From positions 1 to 33,240 of the forward strand of contig JAOTVU010000042.1 in the NCBI GenBank assembly GCA_029863385.1: a stretch of 33,240 bases of DNA, read 5' to 3'. The translations under genes were made by a program, and so were the position numbers. The stretch is from Acidimicrobiia bacterium (GTDB lineage: Bacteria > Actinomycetota > Acidimicrobiia > Acidimicrobiales > SZUA-35). Positions 30,189-33,240 of this stretch are shown in pieces. Position 1 is the first letter of the stretch, and the number at the start of each line of letters is the position of its first letter. A model generated the notes under the pieces. It made no database searches, was not told the DNA's origin, and worked only from the letters and a program-made list of their open reading frames with translations.

Positions 30189-33100
30189 CGTGGGGCCAGT
30201 GGGCGCTGACCAACCCTGCCGGGTTGCTGTGGGGGCTGCTGGCCCTGCCCATCATCGCGCTCCATATTCTGAAGCCGCGCCGTATCCAGGCGACGGTGCC
30301 GGCGATCTTCCTGTGGCGTCAGGTGGCCAAGCCGGTGACGGCGGCGAAACCATGGCAAAACCTCGTGCCGAGTTGGCTCCTCGTGGCCCAGGTGCTGGCC
30401 GCCCTGCTGCTGGCGCTGCTCATGGCCGGTCCGGTTCGGCTCACGCCGCTGGCCTTGGCCGAGCACACGATCTTCGTTGTCGACGGGTCGGCGTCGATGC
30501 AGGCGGCCGACGGCTCGCCCGACCGCCAGGCCGAAGCCGTCGACCGGGCTTCCGAGCTCCGCCGCCAGGTGCCGGACGGTGGTGAGGCCTCACTGGTGGT
30601 GGCCGGGGCGAATGCTCGTGCTCTGCTGACACGCTCGTCCGACGCCGGCGCGTTCGACGAGGCACTCGACCGGATCGAGCTCTACGACGGTCCCGCCGAT
30701 TTCGAGTCGGCTTTCGCCCTGGCCGCCGGGCTCAACACCGGAGATCGTCCGACCCGGGTGGTGTTCGTGTCCGATGGGGGTATCAACACCGAGGACCTCG
30801 GGCTTGCGCCGGTCGGCACCCGTTACGAACGCATCGGTGACTCGGCCACCAACCGGGGCATCAGCCGTCTGTCGGTCGAGCCCTCCTCCGACGGACTGGT
30901 GGCGCGTATCGCCGTCCGACACTACGGCGGTCCGCCGGCCACCGAGTCGGTGCGGGTCGACGTCGACGGCGTCACCGTCGAGCGACTGACCGTCGAACTG
31001 GCCGATGAATCGATCGAGAACCTGTCGGTCCGACTGCCGCCGGGTGAGCTTGTCGAGGTGTTCCTCGAGTCGGAGGACTCCTTCCTGCTCGACAACCGAG
31101 CCGTCGGCACCGTGGCCCGCCGGCCCGAGATATCCGTGCTGCGTCTGGGCGGCGGGAACGCTTTCCTCGACGCCGCCCTGGCCGTCATCCCCGGGCTTAC
31201 CGTCGACACCCGAGCGGCACTGCCCGAAACCGACGCTGGTTCCATCGACCTCGATGCCCTGGAAGACATCGACGTCATCATCGCCGACCGGGTGGCCGTA
31301 CCCGACGAGCTGTCGATCCCGACCTGGCTCATCACACCACCGGGGGGCGGCCCGGGCGGGATCCAGGTCACCGGCGAATTCGACCGCCCGGCACTGGTTT
31401 CGATCAATCCCGATTCCCCGCTCGTCAGTGGGCTGGATCTTGGCGACGTGCTGCTGGCCCGAGCGCAGGACGTCTCGTTCGCTGCGGCCGATCCAGGAGT
31501 CGAGGTGGTTCTGGGTGGTGATGAGGGCCCGCTTCTCCTGGTGATCAGGCGGCCGGGGGCGGACGTCGTCTACCAGACCTTCGCCCTCGACGAGTCGACC
31601 CTGCCGCTGCAGGCCGCCTATCCGGTGCTCGTCGATCGGATCATCACCGAATTGGCGCAGGCCGCCCTGCCTCCGGCCCGGTTGACCGTGGGAGAGCGGC
31701 TGCCCGTCGATCCTCGGCTGGCGGCGACGATCACCGACCCCAACGGGTCGTCGGTCGACGTGGCCCCCGGCGGTACTGCCCCGGTGGCGGGGGCGATGGG
31801 GTTTTGGCGGGTCGAACAGGACGGCCGGGTACCGGTCGTGGTGGCCGTCAATCCACCGCCGGCCGAGTCGGCGATCGCGCCCGCCATCGACCTCCCGTTC
31901 GTCCGTGGGTTCGCCGAGGCCGATGGGCTCGGCGCCCAGGGTCAGGTTCCGCTGCGGCGCTGGGTGATCGCCGCCCTGCTGGCGGTGGTGGCTGCCGAGT
32001 GGTTGTTGGCCCGCCGCCGGGTCGGCGTGAGCGCTCGTCAGTGGCAGGTGGCGAAGGTGATGCGGGCCGCGGTGGCCCTGTCGCTGATCGTCGTGCTGTT
32101 CAACCCGGGTATCACGCTCCCCACCGATCGTGTGGCCACCGTCTTCCTGGTCGACGCCAGCGATTCCATGGGCGTCGGAGGTGTGTCCGACGGATCGACG
32201 TTCGTACGTGACGCCCTGACGGCCAAGCGGGAGGCCGCCTCCGACGACGTCGCCGGAGTCGTCGCCTTCGGTCAGAACGCCCGCTTGGAGAACGTGGTCG
32301 CCGACGACCCGGCCTTCAGCACGCTCAGCGTCGACGTCGACCGGACGGCCACCGACCTGTCCGCCGCTCTGCGGCTCGGCGCGGCGGCGCTGCCCAACGA
32401 CGCCCGACGCAGGCTGGTGCTCCTCTCCGACGGCCGGGCCACGAAAGGCGACGCGACCGCCGAGGCGGAGCGGTTGGCCGAGCTGGGGGTCCCCGTCGAC
32501 GTCGTCATCATCGAACCGCCGTCGGGCGCCGACGCCGCGGTCGCCTCGATCGATGCGCCGTCGCTTGTCCAGGTCGACGAGGCCTTGACCGTCGCCACCA
32601 CCGTGACCTCGGAAATCGCCACCGAGGCCACCGTCACGCTGCGACGGGACGGGGAGCTTGTCGAGCGGCGCACCGTCAGCCTGACCCCCGGCGACAACCG
32701 GGTGGTGTTCGACGACGTGGCCGCCTCCACCGGCGTGATGCGCTACCAGGTGGACGTCGACGCCGCCGGTGACCCGGTGACGCTGAACAATCGGGCCTAT
32801 GCCGCGGTTCCGGTCAGCGGAGCCGAAACCGTGCTCGTTGTCGATGGGGAACAAGCGGCCGCCGGGGCCACGCCCGGCGTCGATGCGGCACGCATGGTCG
32901 CACTGCTCGAGGCCGCGGGGTTGCCGACCGAAACGGTCGCGGTCCGGAGTCTGCCGCCGCTCGACTCCCTGTCGCAGTACGCCTCGATCGTGCTGATCAA
33001 CGTCAACCGTCTCGATTTGGCCGATGCCGAGGTGGCGAACCTGACGGCCGCCGTCCGCGACCTCGGACGCGGCCTCGTGACGGTCGGTGGCGATCACACC

Positions 33101-33240
33101 TACGCACTGGGGGGTTACCGGGGATCCGACCTGGAGGAGTTGCTGCCGGTCGACTCGGAGATCACCGACCCGCTGCGACGCCAAACCGTCGCCCAGGTCC
33201 TCGCCATCGACACCAGCGGCTCGATGGACGCCTGCCATTG
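30185..33240 (+). CDS. BatA-like membrane protein with three VWA segments, 3' end cut by window edge
   Basis: The frame is open from a TTG at 30185 (overlapping the DUF58 stop) to the right edge, at least 1018 residues. Residues 1-85 are a BatA-type N-terminus with two helices ('NPAGLLWGLLALPIIALHIL', 62-84). VWA1 follows with MIDAS 'FVVDGSASM' (Asp100), then a long beta-rich region to about 585, helices at about 590-607 and 625-641, VWA2 'FLVDASDSMG' (Asp657), a GATase-like segment 'VTVGGDHTYALGGYRGSDLEE', and the start of VWA3 'LAIDTSGSMDAC' (Asp1009). The second half alone resembles a separate VWA/GATase membrane protein found in Chloroflexi and actinobacteria, so this looks like a gene fusion. 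It probably forms the membrane platform acted on by MoxR and DUF58. Confidence 0.88.
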   Translation, partial: MTWGQWALTNPAGLLWGLLALPIIALHILKPRRIQATVPAIFLWRQVAKPVTAAKPWQNLVPSWLLVAQVLAALLLALLMAGPVRLTPLALAEHTIFVVDGSASMQAADGSPDRQAEAVDRASELRRQVPDGGEASLVVAGANARALLTRSSDAGAFDEALDRIELYDGPADFESAFALAAGLNTGDRPTRVVFVSDGGINTEDLGLAPVGTRYERIGDSATNRGISRLSVEPSSDGLVARIAVRHYGGPPATESVRVDVDGVTVERLTVELADESIENLSVRLPPGELVEVFLESEDSFLLDNRAVGTVARRPEISVLRLGGGNAFLDAALAVIPGLTVDTRAALPETDAGSIDLDALEDIDVIIADRVAVPDELSIPTWLITPPGGGPGGIQVTGEFDRPALVSINPDSPLVSGLDLGDVLLARAQDVSFAAADPGVEVVLGGDEGPLLLVIRRPGADVVYQTFALDESTLPLQAAYPVLVDRIITELAQAALPPARLTVGERLPVDPRLAATITDPNGSSVDVAPGGTAPVAGAMGFWRVEQDGRVPVVVAVNPPPAESAIAPAIDLPFVRGFAEADGLGAQGQVPLRRWVIAALLAVVAAEWLLARRRVGVSARQWQVAKVMRAAVALSLIVVLFNPGITLPTDRVATVFLVDASDSMGVGGVSDGSTFVRDALTAKREAASDDVAGVVAFGQNARLENVVADDPAFSTLSVDVDRTATDLSAALRLGAAALPNDARRRLVLLSDGRATKGDATAEAERLAELGVPVDVVIIEPPSGADAAVASIDAPSLVQVDEALTVATTVTSEIATEATVTLRRDGELVERRTVSLTPGDNRVVFDDVAASTGVMRYQVDVDAAGDPVTLNNRAYAAVPVSGAETVLVVDGEQAAAGATPGVDAARMVALLEAAGLPTETVAVRSLPPLDSLSQYASIVLINVNRLDLADAEVANLTAAVRDLGRGLVTVGGDHTYALGGYRGSDLEELLPVDSEITDPLRRQTVAQVLAIDTSGSMDACH

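Noticed and set aside
30590-33238. 882-codon open frame on the minus strand
   Set aside because: It is antisense to the BatA-like gene; its His/Gly/Arg/Asp-rich composition is what high-GC coding DNA gives when read backwards, and no domain is recognisable.

Overview
The window is dense, high-GC actinobacterial-type DNA. Stop/start overlaps (ATGA, GTGA, TTGA, TGATG) are frequent, GTG and TTG starts occur, there are several candidate leaderless promoters (a TAnnnT box 6-7 nt before a start codon), and the binding-protein lipoprotein has a Thr/Asp/Glu-rich linker. This style fits an uncultured or marine actinobacterium, perhaps Acidimicrobiia. That placement is inference, because no rRNA or other phylogenetic marker is present. 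I see no tRNA, CRISPR array or intact insertion sequence.

Region A (1-15653) is a catabolic and uptake island. It holds a molybdenum hydroxylase large subunit (cut by the left edge), an ACMSD-like metal-dependent amidohydrolase/decarboxylase, a PYROXD2/CrtI-like FAD oxidoreductase, two alpha/beta hydrolases (one resembling the FrsA/2,6-dihydroxypseudooxynicotine hydrolase group), an EamA exporter, a LacI-type regulator, an OsmC protein, a 3-hydroxyisobutyrate-dehydrogenase-like enzyme and a LIV-type ABC importer (binding protein, LivG, LivF, LivH, LivM). Three near-identical CG-centred palindromes (consensus TGCAATCGATTGCA) lie in the three divergent gaps of this island. They very probably are operators of the LacI protein encoded in the middle, making the whole island one regulon. 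livF carries a one-base frameshift in a C-run. The substrate is unknown; the enzyme set suggests an aromatic or N-heterocyclic compound.

Region B (15708-18610, minus strand) is a two-gene operon of a Rieske non-haem iron oxygenase and a glutamine-synthetase-like ligase. The pairing is reminiscent of aniline/amine pathways, in which the amine is gamma-glutamylated as part of oxidation. A perfect 13-bp palindrome sits in its promoter region.

Region C (18768-20780) is a small accessory patch: a SUKH/SMI1-like protein, an apparently decayed gene fragment and a CPBP (CAAX-type) intramembrane protease followed by a terminator. Region D (20842-22128) is a solitary cytochrome P450.

Region E (22280 to the right edge) is a seven-gene, tightly coupled membrane operon: a secreted/membrane protein of unknown function, an ABC ATPase and ABC-2 permease, a coiled-coil membrane protein with a Gly/Glu/Gln-rich tract, a MoxR AAA+ ATPase, a DUF58 protein and a very large BatA-like protein. 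The last contains three VWA (MIDAS) segments in one frame and is cut by the right edge. It is a MoxR/VWA (Bat-like) chaperone-type system merged with a GldA/F/G-like ABC exporter module, the least understood part of the window.
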